Part shown: positions 42,272 through 51,303 of the stretch, one piece after another
How positions within the stretch are numbered: position 1 is the stretch's first letter
How the letters are laid out: every line of letters begins with the position of its first letter
DNA from: Sulfuritalea sp.
Lineage (GTDB): Bacteria; Pseudomonadota; Gammaproteobacteria; Burkholderiales; Rhodocyclaceae
Direction of reading: 5' to 3'
Assembly (NCBI GenBank): GCA_016716965.1
Contig: JADJUP010000039.1
Location: forward strand, 36,294-100,293
Length of the DNA: 64,000 bases
Made by a program: the position numbers and the translations under genes
The notes under the pieces: model-generated
Databases searched by the model: none
The model's input: only the letters and a program-made list of their open reading frames with translations
What the model was told of the DNA's origin: nothing

Positions 42272-43057
42272 CTAGTTTGGCACAGCCGGCAGCCCGGAAT
42301 TCTGCAGGGCGCGCACGCTGCGCTCGGAAAGGAAAAAATTGCGGATGAAGGGATGGTCGATGTGCATGATTTCGTCGATGCTGCCGTAGGCGAGGATGCG
42401 CTGCTCGGCCAGCACGGCGACCTTGGTCGAAAGTGCGGCAAGTGTATCGAGATCGTGGGTGACGAGCATCACGGTAAGGCCGAGTTCTTCGCCCAGCATG
42501 CGGATCAAGCGCACGAAGCTGTCGGATCGGTCAGGATCCAGCCCGGCGGTCGGTTCGTCGAGCAGCAGCAATTCCGGCTCCAGTGCCAGGGCACGCGCCA
42601 GCGCCACGCGCTTGACCATGCCGCCGGAAAGTTCGGCAGGCATCAGGCGGCCGTGGCGCGGCAGCAACTCCACCATCGACAGCTTGAGCATCACCAGGTC
42701 ATGAATGGCATCTTCGTCGTAACGCTTCAGCTCCCGCAGCGGAAAGGCGATGTTGTCGAACACACTGAAGGCGGAAAACAGCGCGCCGTGCTGAAACAGG
42801 ACGCCGAAGCGCTGGCGCAACTCCCGCTCCCGCGCGATTCCGCCGCCGAACAGCGGCTCGCCGAAGATCTCGATGTCGCCCTGATCCGGCAGCAACAGGC
42901 CGACTACCATGCGCAACAGGGTGGTCTTGCCACTCCCCGAGCCACCCACCAGGGACACCATTTCGCCGCGCTCTATGGCGAGATCGAGCCCCTTGTGGAT
43001 CCACACCTCGCCGAAGCGGGTGGAGAGGTCTCGAATGCGGATCACGGGGGTGTTCAT
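42272..43057 (-). CDS. mlaF: MlaF-like lipid ABC transporter ATP-binding protein
   Basis: An ATPase of 262 residues that powers the MCE lipid transporter. It shows Walker A GGSGSGKTT, signature LSGGMVKRVALARAL, Walker B LLLLDEPTAGLDP and switch His in LVTHDLDTL. The GGMVKR signature and the length are typical of MlaF/Ttg2A. It begins 8 bases after the permease stop. The mlaF symbol reflects family and context. Confidence 0.92.
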   Translation of the reverse strand: MNTPVIRIRDLSTRFGEVWIHKGLDLAIERGEMVSLVGGSGSGKTTLLRMVVGLLLPDQGDIEIFGEPLFGGGIARERELRQRFGVLFQHGALFSAFSVFDNIAFPLRELKRYDEDAIHDLVMLKLSMVELLPRHGRLMPAELSGGMVKRVALARALALEPELLLLDEPTAGLDPDRSDSFVRLIRMLGEELGLTVMLVTHDLDTLAALSTKVAVLAEQRILAYGSIDEIMHIDHPFIRNFFLSERSVRALQNSGLPAVPN

Positions 43058-43065
43058 GGCATGTA

Positions 43066-44185
43066 CTACGACGGCAAGCCGATACTGCGCGTAGCGATGG
43101 CAAAGAAGGCGTCGAGGATGATGACTACGGTGATCGCCGAAACCACGGAGGCCGTGGTATTTGAGGACAGGCTCTCGGTATTGGGACGCACCCGCAGCCC
43201 GAAGTGGCAGGCCACCAGGGCGATGAACATGCCGAACACCGCGCCTTTGGCCAGGCCAATCCAGAGGTTGGCAGCCGGGACCACGCGTGGCAATGTCTGG
43301 AAGAAGAATCCGTAGGAGATGTCCAGTTGCACCTGGGCCGAGACCATGCCGCCGATCAGCGCAATCGCCGTGCTCCAGAGCACCAGCAGGGGCAAGGCGA
43401 CGATCAGCGCCACCACCTTGGGAAACACCAGCCGCAATCCACGCTGCACGCCCATCGTCGCCAGCGCGTCGATCTCTTCTGTGACGCGCATCACGCCCAG
43501 TTGCGCCGTCATGGCCGAACCGGAGCGTCCGGCGACGAGGATCGCCACCAGCACCGGACCGAGTTCGCGCACGATGCCAAGGCCGATGATGTTGACGATG
43601 AAGATGTCGGCGCCGAACTGCTTGAGCTGCAGCGCAGACAAATATGACAGCACCACGCCGATCAGGAATCCGACCAGGGCCGTCACCGGCATTGCGCGCA
43701 CGCCGCTCTTGTACAGGTTGGCCGAAATCTCGCGACGCGGCAGGTCGGCGGGGGAAACGCGCGACATGCACCAGGTTGAGCCCGAACTGGCCGATCAGTG
43801 CCAGGAAGTCCATGACATGACGGCCGATGCCGATGGTTGCCGAACCAACCACTATCACACCATGCAAAGGGGAAATCGGAGCGTCTACCGGCCGCGGCTC
43901 GTGGTCGGCCGCCTCGATGCGTTCGAACACGCGTCGATGTTCCGGACGGATCAGCAGAAGGTCGGGAAGTTTCCTGCCCCACGCACGCCAGAGCAGCATG
44001 GCACCGGCGCTATCGATCGCTTCGAGGCCGAGACAATCCCAGCCGGCTCCGGGCTGCGCGGCATCCTTCAATTCTGCGGCAAGGCCGCCCGCGCCATGTG
44101 ACGTCGTCGCCAGCGTCCACAGCCCGGAAAGCCTGACCACGCGTTCGTCATCGCGAACGACCAATTCAATGCGCGCGACGGACAT
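43066..44185 (-). pseudogene. mlaE: MlaE-like permease with N-terminal STAS domain, interrupted by a frameshift
   Basis: The inner-membrane permease of the MCE system. The first 139 codons (44185 to 43769) encode a STAS-like domain (VRLSGLWTLATTS; LGLEAIDSAGAMLLWRAW) and the first permease helix. At 43768 one extra base (or two missing) breaks the frame; from the ATG at 43767 a second frame of 233 residues carries the MlaE core with the signature VRELGPVLVAILVAGRSGSAMTAQLG. Joined, the protein would be about 373 residues, the normal length for STAS-MlaE fusions. The second half starts with an ATG overlapping the break and is almost complete, so it could still be made as a separate chain. Either a real mutation or an assembly error. 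Confidence 0.85.
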
Positions 44186-44261
44186 CGTTGGGGTGCCTGC
44201 GGATGCGATTGGAGACGAACCGATTATAGCCACGCATAGCCACGCCCGATACCCGTCGCGC

Positions 44262-45746
44262 TCAGGCGTTTCGATGAATCCGCAGTTCGCCGCCGATTCC
44301 GTTCCATTGCTGCGCCTCATCCTCCAGCGCCGCCGCAGTCAGAGGCAGATCGTCCAGCCCGCCCGCTCCCAGCGTCAGTTGGAATCCGGTGCGGGTGAAA
44401 CTGGCGACCAGCGCCGGCAATGGCAGGTCGTCGCGCGACCTGTGCAGCAACACTGCCGCGCGCAGGCAGAAGATCAGCGTCCATTCCGGCGCTTCACCGC
44501 GCAGCGGCTGCGCGCGCTCCAGCTTGCCACGATGCGCCAGCACCAGCCGCGACAGGCGAGCCTGGTCACGCCGGGAAAATCCGGGCATGTCGGCATTGCC
44601 CAGGATGTAGGCACTGTGTTTGTGATAACTGGAATGCGCCACCGAAATCCCGACCTCATGCAGTCGTGCGGCCCAGACCAGGAATTGCGCATCGGCATGC
44701 CCGACGTCCCGGCTCGCGGGAACCAGCTGGCCGAGCAAGGCGGTGGCGGTATGCGCAACGCGTGCCGCCTGGCGCCGATCCACGTCGTAGCGCTGCATGA
44801 AACGATTCACGGTCGCCTCGCGCAGGTCGTCGTGATGGAACCGACCCAGCTGGTCGTACAACACGCCAAGGCGAAGTGCTCCCTCGGAGAATGCCATCCG
44901 CTCCAGTCCGAACTCCTTGAAGATCGCCGACATGATGGCCAGCCCGCCCGGCAACACCGGAATGCGATCCGGACGCAGCCCCTGCAGCTTCAGGCGTGAT
45001 GCATTTCCCGCGCGCAGCAACTCCCCGCGCAGCTTTTCCAGCCCTTCGCGGGTCAGACCATGATCCGACCAGCCGTTCAATTCCAGGAGATCGACAATCG
45101 CCTTGGCGGTCCCGGATGAACCAATCGCTTCATCCCAGCCGGACTCGCGAAACTGGTGGACGATGGTTTGCAACTCCCGGCGCGCCGCCAGTTCGGCTTC
45201 GCGAAAGGAATGCTTGTCCACGCGTCCCTCGGGAAAAAAGCGGAGGCTGAAGCTGACGCAGCCCATGTAGAGCGATTCCAGACGGATCGGGTCAAGATTC
45301 TGGCCGATGATGAATTCGGTGGAACCGCCACCGATATCCACCACCATCTGCCGGGTTTCCGGTCGGGCCAGGGTATGCGCCACGCCGAGATAGATCAGCC
45401 TCGCCTCCTCCCGTCCGGCGATCACCTCGATCGGAAAACCCAGCGCGGCCTCGGCCTTTTCCAGGAATTGCTCTGCGTTCTTTGCCACGCGCAGTGTGTT
45501 GGTGGCTACCGCGCGCACCGCTCCTGCATCGAAATCGCGCAGGCGTTCCGCGAAGCGCGCCAGGGCGTCCAGTCCGCGCCGCTGCGCTGCCGCATCGAGA
45601 CGCTTGTCTGCCGTGAGGCCGGCCGCCAGGCGCACCGACTCCTTGAGTCCGTCCAGCGGATAGATCTGGTTGGCGACGATCCGCCCCACCTGCAGGCGAA
45701 AGCTGTTGGAGCCGAGGTCGACGGCGGCGATCAGTTCGTAGGCCAT
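44262..45746 (-). CDS. ppx: Exopolyphosphatase
   Basis: It hydrolyses terminal phosphates of polyphosphate; the related GppA also acts on pppGpp. The 494 residues contain the Ppx/GppA ATPase-like fold (DLGSNSFRLQVG at the start; VDIGGGSTEFIIG at about 140; SSGTAKAIVDLL) and a C-terminal HD-type domain. It is divergent from ppk, with 115 bases between. No membrane segments. Ppx versus GppA is decided by length and by the ppk neighbour. Confidence 0.93.
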   Translation of the reverse strand: MAYELIAAVDLGSNSFRLQVGRIVANQIYPLDGLKESVRLAAGLTADKRLDAAAQRRGLDALARFAERLRDFDAGAVRAVATNTLRVAKNAEQFLEKAEAALGFPIEVIAGREEARLIYLGVAHTLARPETRQMVVDIGGGSTEFIIGQNLDPIRLESLYMGCVSFSLRFFPEGRVDKHSFREAELAARRELQTIVHQFRESGWDEAIGSSGTAKAIVDLLELNGWSDHGLTREGLEKLRGELLRAGNASRLKLQGLRPDRIPVLPGGLAIMSAIFKEFGLERMAFSEGALRLGVLYDQLGRFHHDDLREATVNRFMQRYDVDRRQAARVAHTATALLGQLVPASRDVGHADAQFLVWAARLHEVGISVAHSSYHKHSAYILGNADMPGFSRRDQARLSRLVLAHRGKLERAQPLRGEAPEWTLIFCLRAAVLLHRSRDDLPLPALVASFTRTGFQLTLGAGGLDDLPLTAAALEDEAQQWNGIGGELRIHRNA

Positions 45747-45777
45747 GGGGCAATTCTACCGATTCAGGGACGCCGCT

Positions 45778-45825
45778 CTGTCGCTACATGACTGTAATAT
45801 TTGCGGCACCATGCACCAGTAGAAT
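45778..45825 (+). promoter_or_regulatory. Candidate Pho-box-like direct repeat and -10 upstream of ppk
   Basis: CTGTCGCTACA at 45778-45788 and CTGTAATATTT at 45792-45802 resemble the two halves of a PhoB site but are 14 rather than 11 bases apart. TAGAAT at 45820-45825 could be the -10 for ppk. The spacing is unusual, so the site is only a candidate for phosphate control of ppk (and ppx). Confidence 0.35.
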
Positions 45826-45861
45826 CAACCATCCGCCCCGAGACGATCACACCCACTTCCG

Positions 45862-47946
45862 ATGTCGACCACGCGCCGTTTTGCCAACGAACATTTCCTG
45901 AATCGCGAACTATCGCTGCTTGCGTTCAATCGACGCGTGCTGGCACAGGCAGCGGACGATCGCGTGCCCCTGCTGGAGCGTTTGCGCTTCCTGTGCATCG
46001 TTTCCTCCAATCTTGATGAGTTCTTCGAGATCCGCGTTGCCGGCCTCAAGGAACAGATCAAGCTGGCAAGCCACACGGCAAGCGCGGACGGCCTGCCGCC
46101 ACAGGACGTGTTCCGCCGGGTCACGGAACAGGCGCACGAACTGATTGCGGAGCAATATTCCCTGCTCAACGACACAATCCTGCCGGCTCTGGCTACCGAG
46201 GGCATCGCGTTTGTCCGCCGCAGCCTGTGGAACGATGACCAGCGCGCCTGGATACGCGATTATTTCCGCAGGGAAGTCATGCCGGTGCTGACGCCGATCG
46301 GCCTGGATCCGTCGCATCCGTTTCCACGCGTCCTCAACAAGAGCCTCAACTTCGCCGTCGAACTGGAGGGCACCGACGCCTTTGGCCGCAATTCCGGCGC
46401 CGCAATCGTGCAGGCGCCGCGCGCCCTGCCCCGCGTGATCCAGTTGCCGAAGGAGCTTTGCGGCTTCGACTACGGTTTCGTCTTCCTCTCATCCGTGATG
46501 CACGAGTATGTCGATGAGCTGTTCACCGGCATGAACGTGCTCGGCTGCTACCAGTTCCGCGTCACACGCAACTCCGACCTGTTCGTCGACGACGAGGAAG
46601 TCAAGAACCTGCGCATCGCGCTCCAGGGCGAACTGCCGCAGCGCCATTTCGGCGACGCCGTGCGCCTCGAAGTTGCCGACAATTGTTCCGAGGTGATGAC
46701 CGAGTTTTTGCTGCAGCAGTTCGACCTCGAACGGCGCGACCTTTATCGCGTGCCTGGCATCGTCAACCTCGTGCGCCTGATATCGGTTCCCGACCAGGTG
46801 AATCGGCCCGACCTGATGTACCCGCCGTTCCAGCCCGGCCTGCCCAGGGTGCTGGCCAAGCGCTACGACATCTTCGCCAGCATCCGCAAGCACGACATCC
46901 TGATCCACCATCCATTCCAGTCCTTCAGCCCGGTCATCCAGTTGCTGCAACAGGCAGCGGAAGACCCCCAGGTGGTTGCGATAAAGATGACGGTGTATCG
47001 CACCGGTACCGACTCGGTATTGATGGAGCACCTGCTGCGCGCCGCGGAAAAGGGCAAGGAAGTCACCGTGGTGGTGGAACTCATGGCACGCTTCGACGAA
47101 GAAGCCAACCTCTCGATCGCGGCCCGCCTTGAACAGGTCGGCGCCCACGTGGTGTACGGAGTGGTCGGCTACAAGACCCATGCCAAGATGCTGATGGTGC
47201 TGCGCCGCGAGGATCACGGCTATCGCCGCTACATCCACCTCGGCACGGGCAATTACCACCCGCGCACCACGCGCTTTTATACCGATTTCGGCTTGCTGAC
47301 GGCCAATTCGGAAATCGGCGATGACGTGAACGAGGTGTTCAAGCAACTCACCGGCCTGGGCAAAGCCGGCGCGCTGAAGCACCTCTGGCAGGCGCCCTTT
47401 TCACTTCACCCGAAAATGATCGACGCGATCCGCGGTGAAATCGATGCGGCCCGCGCCGGCCAGCCGGCACGCATCATCGCCAAAATGAACTCCCTGCTCG
47501 AACCGGCAATTATCGAAGCCCTGTACGAAGCCAGCGCCGCCGGCGTTTCCATCGACCTCATCGTGCGCGGCGTCTGCTCGCTGCGCCCCGGCGTAAAGGG
47601 ACTATCGGAGAACATCCGGGTGCGCTCCGTGATCGGCCGCTTCCTCGAACACCACCGCATTTTCTATTTCCATGGTGGTGGCAGGCAGGATATCTACCTG
47701 TCCAGCGCGGACTGGATGGAACGCAATTTCTTCCGCCGCATAGAAATCAGCTTTCCGGTCCTGGACCCCAAGCTCAAGCGCCGCGTGCTCAAGGAAGGCC
47801 TCAAATCCTACCTGGCCGACAATTGCCAGGCCTGGGAAATGAGCGGCGAGGGCGATTACCGGATCAAGCCGGCGCGGCGCAAGCGGATTTGCGCTCAGGA
47901 AATGCTGCTCGCCGACATGGGCGTCGGAGTCGTCAGCGCAACGTAA
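45862..47946 (+). CDS. ppk: Polyphosphate kinase 1
   Basis: It polymerises the ATP gamma-phosphate into polyphosphate. The 694-residue length is typical for PPK1. It shows the N-terminal signature NRELSLLAFNRRVL, SSNLDEFFEIRVAGLK, and the phospholipase-D-like catalytic halves with the autophosphorylated histidine in YKTHAKM (H440) and the second His in LEHHRIFYFHGGG. Divergent from ppx, giving the cell both arms of polyphosphate turnover. Its last 14 bases overlap the end of the convergent sppA gene. Confidence 0.97.
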   Translation: MSTTRRFANEHFLNRELSLLAFNRRVLAQAADDRVPLLERLRFLCIVSSNLDEFFEIRVAGLKEQIKLASHTASADGLPPQDVFRRVTEQAHELIAEQYSLLNDTILPALATEGIAFVRRSLWNDDQRAWIRDYFRREVMPVLTPIGLDPSHPFPRVLNKSLNFAVELEGTDAFGRNSGAAIVQAPRALPRVIQLPKELCGFDYGFVFLSSVMHEYVDELFTGMNVLGCYQFRVTRNSDLFVDDEEVKNLRIALQGELPQRHFGDAVRLEVADNCSEVMTEFLLQQFDLERRDLYRVPGIVNLVRLISVPDQVNRPDLMYPPFQPGLPRVLAKRYDIFASIRKHDILIHHPFQSFSPVIQLLQQAAEDPQVVAIKMTVYRTGTDSVLMEHLLRAAEKGKEVTVVVELMARFDEEANLSIAARLEQVGAHVVYGVVGYKTHAKMLMVLRREDHGYRRYIHLGTGNYHPRTTRFYTDFGLLTANSEIGDDVNEVFKQLTGLGKAGALKHLWQAPFSLHPKMIDAIRGEIDAARAGQPARIIAKMNSLLEPAIIEALYEASAAGVSIDLIVRGVCSLRPGVKGLSENIRVRSVIGRFLEHHRIFYFHGGGRQDIYLSSADWMERNFFRRIEISFPVLDPKLKRRVLKEGLKSYLADNCQAWEMSGEGDYRIKPARRKRICAQEMLLADMGVGVVSAT

Positions 47947-48877
47947 TCCGAGTCATTACGTTGGCCATGCCTTCGGCCATGTCGGCGCCGATCTGCTTGG
48001 CGAAGCGCTCGGCAAAGTTCTGCTTCACGCTGAAATCGCGCACGTCGCCGGCCTTGAATACGTCGCGTGCCACGCTGTCGACCGTGCCATAACCATCAGC
48101 CAGCCCGAGTTCGATGCTCTTTGCACCGCTCCACATCAGGCCGGAAAACATGTCCGGCGTTTCCTTGAGCCGTTTGCCGCGCCCTTTCCTCACCACGTCG
48201 ATGAACTGCTGATGGATTTCGCCCAGCATCTGCCTGGCATGATCCTTGTGATTCTCGTTCTGCGGTGAAAAGGGGTCAAGAAAACCCTTGCTCTCGCCCG
48301 CGGTCAGCAAGCGCCGTTCGACTCCGAGCTTTTCCATCGTGCCGGTAAAGCCAAAACCGTCCATCAGGACGCCGATCGAACCGACGATGCTGGCCTTGTC
48401 CACAAAGATCTTGTCGGCGGCAGCGGCAACGTAATAGCCACCCGAAGCGCAAACGTCCTCGACCACGGCATGCAGCGGAATCTCGGGATATTTGGCGCGC
48501 AGGCGCCGAATTTCATCGTTGATGATGCCCGACTGAACCGGACTGCCGCCCGGACTGTTGATGCGCAGGATCACACCGGCCGTATGCTTGTCGTCAAATG
48601 CCGCCTGCAGGGAACTGATTACGTTCTCGGCGTTGGCATCGCCCTTGGCCTTGATGACACCATCCAGACTGACCAGCGCAGTGAACTTCGACCCCTCTGC
48701 AACATTGTCGACCTGCCCCCAATCGAGCGCGACGCCAAGCAACACCACCAGGTAGGCAAACCCAAGCAGCTTGAAAAAAATTCCCCAGCGACGCCCACGC
48801 CGCTGCTCCGCCAGCGCCTCCATGGCCAGCTTTTCCAACACTTTGCGTTCCCACTGCTGCTCATTGCTGTCCGACAC
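47933..48877 (-). CDS. sppA: Signal peptide peptidase SppA (S49 family, short form)
   Basis: A membrane-anchored serine protease that degrades cleaved signal peptides. The 314-residue protein has one N-terminal membrane segment (about 33-52) and a ClpP-like domain. The nucleophile is S145 in CASGGYY, the general base probably K197 in GESKGF, and INSPGGSP forms the oxyanion loop. The GTG at 48877 is chosen because GAGGAAGG lies at the right distance; a TTG six codons earlier has no ribosome site. It overlaps the Rieske gene by 17 bases and ppk by 14. Confidence 0.92.
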   Translation of the reverse strand: MSDSNEQQWERKVLEKLAMEALAEQRRGRRWGIFFKLLGFAYLVVLLGVALDWGQVDNVAEGSKFTALVSLDGVIKAKGDANAENVISSLQAAFDDKHTAGVILRINSPGGSPVQSGIINDEIRRLRAKYPEIPLHAVVEDVCASGGYYVAAAADKIFVDKASIVGSIGVLMDGFGFTGTMEKLGVERRLLTAGESKGFLDPFSPQNENHKDHARQMLGEIHQQFIDVVRKGRGKRLKETPDMFSGLMWSGAKSIELGLADGYGTVDSVARDVFKAGDVRDFSVKQNFAERFAKQIGADMAEGMANVMTRITLR

Positions 48878-49232
48878 GTTCCCCGCCTTCCTCAATCAAG
48901 TAAATTTGCCCGCAATCTTCAACCGCCCTCAGGGCGACCAGTCCTTTCCCATTGCAGCGCCCGCCCAGACAACGGCCTGATTCAGGGGCGTAGAGCGCGC
49001 CATGCGTGGCACAAATCAAGTATAAGCCTGAACTATCAAAGAACTCTCCCTGCTGCCAGTCGAGTTCGACCGGAACGTGACCGCAGCGGTTCAGGTAAGC
49101 CCGCACTTCGCCACGAAAACGTACTGCGAAAGCCGGCTCGATGCGGCCGTGTCGATCAACGGAAAAACGCAGGCCGAGGCCACCTTCGACCAGGTCGTCG
49201 CTGGCGCAAAGCAGGCGCCGATCCGGTTTCAC
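48861..49232 (-). CDS. Small Rieske [2Fe-2S] protein
   Basis: A 123-residue protein built almost entirely of one Rieske domain. The cluster ligands are C50-x-H52 (CGH) and C74-x2-H77 (CATH), with a second cysteine pair (C88, C93) later in the chain. No signal peptide or membrane anchor is visible, so it is a soluble ferredoxin-like protein. It begins with a GTG overlapping the gph stop (GTGA) and overlaps sppA at the other end. The rluC-gph-Rieske-sppA order suggests one transcript; the physiological partner is unknown. Confidence 0.87.
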   Translation of the reverse strand: MKPDRRLLCASDDLVEGGLGLRFSVDRHGRIEPAFAVRFRGEVRAYLNRCGHVPVELDWQQGEFFDSSGLYLICATHGALYAPESGRCLGGRCNGKGLVALRAVEDCGQIYLIEEGGERVGQQ

Positions 49233-49885
49233 GCCTGTTGCCGCAGCCAACCCGCCAATTCCGCGACGTCTGCCGCACAAAACAGCGGGGCTTGCGCCTC
49301 AAGGCTTTCACGTGGGTGCGCACCGTAGGCCACACCAAGCGCGGCGACTCCGGCGTTTTTCGCCATCAGGAGGTCATGCGTGGTGTCGCCAATCATCAGC
49401 GTGGCCTCCGGCCCGACTCCGAACTCTTCCATCAGTTGTTCGAGCATCTGCGGATGCGGTTTGGAATGGCACTCGTCGGCGCAGCGCGAAGCATGAAAGC
49501 GCGGACCCAATCCGCTGACCTCGAAGGCGCGATCGAGTCCCTTGCGCGTCTTGCCGGTCGCGACAGCAAGCATGTATCCGGCATCGGCCAGTTCGTCGAT
49601 CAGCGCTTCGGCGCCATCAAACAGCAGCAATTCATGGTCGCGCGCCATGTAGTGCTGGCGGTAGCGCAGTGCCACATCGTGGTAACGCTCGGCAGGCAGA
49701 TCCGGCAGCGCGTGGCGCAAAGCATCGATCAGGCCAAGCCCGATGATGTGGTTGGCGCGCTCGTCGGAGGGCGGCTCGATGCCGAGGTCGCGCGCCGCCG
49801 CCTTGATGCTGGCGACGATGGCACCGGTGGAATCCATCAGGGTGCCGTCCCAGTCGAAGACGATCAGTTCAAAGCGTTTGGCCAT
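49229..49885 (-). CDS. gph: HAD-superfamily phosphatase, phosphoglycolate-phosphatase-like
   Basis: A cytosolic phosphatase of 218 residues. It has motif I FDWDGTLMD (nucleophile D11, acid D13), motif II in AVATGKTRKG, motif III lysine in CHSKPHPQ and motif IV MIGDTTHDLLMAKNAG. The class I cap and the length fit Gph, though related HAD enzymes cannot be excluded. Its start overlaps the end of rluC by 17 bases. Confidence 0.85.
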   Translation of the reverse strand: MAKRFELIVFDWDGTLMDSTGAIVASIKAAARDLGIEPPSDERANHIIGLGLIDALRHALPDLPAERYHDVALRYRQHYMARDHELLLFDGAEALIDELADAGYMLAVATGKTRKGLDRAFEVSGLGPRFHASRCADECHSKPHPQMLEQLMEEFGVGPEATLMIGDTTHDLLMAKNAGVAALGVAYGAHPRESLEAQAPLFCAADVAELAGWLRQQA

Positions 49886-50831
49886 ACGTTCGTGTTTCAT
49901 TCCTGTCCAGTTTTTCGACGAAGGCGCGCAGCTCGTCTGGCAGCGGCGACTCCAGTTCCAGCGCCGCATTGGTCAGCGGGTGCGGCAGCGCCAGTTTCGC
50001 CGCATGGAGGAACATGCGGCCCAGTCCGGTCTTCTGCAAGGCCTTGTTGAGCGGGAAATCGCCGTACTTGTCATCGCCGGCAATCGGAAAGCCCAAATGT
50101 GCCAAATGAACCCGAATCTGGTGGGTGCGTCCGGTTTTCAGTTCGACCTCGACCAGGCTGAAGTTCTCCCAACGCGCCACCAGACGCACGATGGAATGCG
50201 CCGCCTTGCCCTCGGCATTGACGCTCACCCGGCGCTCGCCTTCAGCCGTCAGATACTTGTGCAGGGGCAGGCGCACGTGCTGCAATTCGTTGCGCCAGCA
50301 TCCCTTGACCAGGGCGAAATAGCGCTTGCTGATACCGCCATCGCGAAACATGTCGTGCAGCCTGGTCAAAGCCATCCGCTTCTTGGCAACCACCAGCAGG
50401 CCGGATGTTTCCCGGTCGAGGCGATGCGCCAGTTCAAGGAATTTCGCCAGCGGACGTGCCCGGCGCAGTTGCTCGATGACGCCGAAGGACACGCCACTGC
50501 CGCCGTGGACGGCGACGCCCGACGGTTTGTCCACCACAATGAGCGCCTCGTCCTCGAAGGCTATATCGAAATCCCTCGCCGGAACAGCGGCTTGGGATGG
50601 GCGCTCGGCGGTGCGGATGGGCGGCACGCGCAGGCGATCGCCTAGCTTCAAGCGATACTCGGCGGGAACACGCCCTTTATTGACCCGAACCTCGCCACTG
50701 CGAAGAACGCGATAGATATGGCTCTTCGGTACGCCTTTGGCAATGCGCATCAGGAAGTTGTCGATGCGCTGGCCTTCAGCGTCCTCGCCGACCTCAAGCC
50801 ATGTAACCGAATCTTTGCTTAAGTCCTTCAT
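49869..50831 (-). CDS. rluC: 23S rRNA pseudouridine synthase RluC
   Basis: A 320-residue RluA-family enzyme with an N-terminal S4 RNA-binding domain (about residues 18-75, RIDNFLMRIAKGVPKSHIYRVLRSGEVRVNKGR) and the catalytic Asp in HRLDRETSGLLV. RluC in E. coli modifies 23S rRNA positions 955, 2504 and 2580; the same specificity is assumed. The start is set at MKDLSKDS, where homologues begin. It is divergent from rne, as in E. coli, and its first codons overlap the rne promoter. Confidence 0.92.
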   Translation of the reverse strand: MKDLSKDSVTWLEVGEDAEGQRIDNFLMRIAKGVPKSHIYRVLRSGEVRVNKGRVPAEYRLKLGDRLRVPPIRTAERPSQAAVPARDFDIAFEDEALIVVDKPSGVAVHGGSGVSFGVIEQLRRARPLAKFLELAHRLDRETSGLLVVAKKRMALTRLHDMFRDGGISKRYFALVKGCWRNELQHVRLPLHKYLTAEGERRVSVNAEGKAAHSIVRLVARWENFSLVEVELKTGRTHQIRVHLAHLGFPIAGDDKYGDFPLNKALQKTGLGRMFLHAAKLALPHPLTNAALELESPLPDELRAFVEKLDRNETRTYGQTL

Positions 50832-50843
50832 TTGCAATATACT
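50815..50843 (+). promoter_or_regulatory. Sigma-70 promoter of rne
   Basis: TTGCTT at 50815-50820 and TATACT at 50838-50843 are separated by exactly 17 bases. Transcription should start near 50850, giving an untranslated leader of about 450 bases before rne. The promoter overlaps the rluC start on the opposite strand, so the two genes may interfere. Confidence 0.7.
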
Positions 50844-51303
50844 GGCCGCTTGGTTAGCCGTCCCGTGACGGTGTGCCCGGCGGCCCGAAGTGGCGTCGGT
50901 GGCACGGTTTCCGGGATGTTGTTGCCGCCTTTGCTTTCGCTGTTCAGCGACCGTATGCAAAGAGGTGACAAGCTTACGAAAGCACCATCAAGACAGCCGC
51001 CGGAATCACAAACCGATCGGCACGTAAGCCGCGAACCACAGGGTATTTCGCTCGCCCGAAAGAGCGATACTACTTGATTGCGCGCTATACACGCACAAAG
51101 TTGGGCACAGTTTGCCGGACGCTGATCATGAGTCAGCGGCCGCTTTACCGAAGACAAGTCGATAACCCCGTTTGCCACGTTACAACATAGGCACCATGAA
51201 ACTGCCAAACCAAACGCAAACCCGAGACACACTGCCCGCGTCCTGACGCCCGCCGTGTGCGATTTGTCGTGCCCTCCTGCAGTGAATGCGCGCGGGAGCA
51301 CAC
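50844..51303 (+). promoter_or_regulatory. Long 5' leader of rne
   Basis: This 460-base gene-free stretch is the untranslated leader expected from the promoter at 50815-50843. It holds several possible hairpins: CCGT/ACGG near 50863-50876, GCGAA/TTCGC at about 51028-51050, and CGCTGA-7-TCAGCG at 51120-51138. E. coli rne also has a long leader through which RNase E controls its own mRNA; a similar feedback is inferred here from position, not from shared sequence. I see no convincing protein gene in it. Confidence 0.6.

Noticed and set aside
44226..44245. Tandem duplication of ATAGCCACGC between mlaE and ppx
   Set aside because: Only two units in a 76-base spacer; probably a simple local duplication without further support.
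42272..44320. A single 682-codon frame joining the STAS domain to the MlaF ATPase
   Set aside because: The middle third is out-of-frame translation of the MlaE permease. The apparent fusion results from the frameshift at 43768.
50885..50908. Possible twelfth copy of the 24-bp element in the rne leader
   Set aside because: Only the outer parts match and an indel is needed in the centre; not counted.
51196..51246. Sixteen-codon upstream reading frame in the rne leader
   Set aside because: Weak ribosome site and no conserved feature; may be chance in a 450-base leader.
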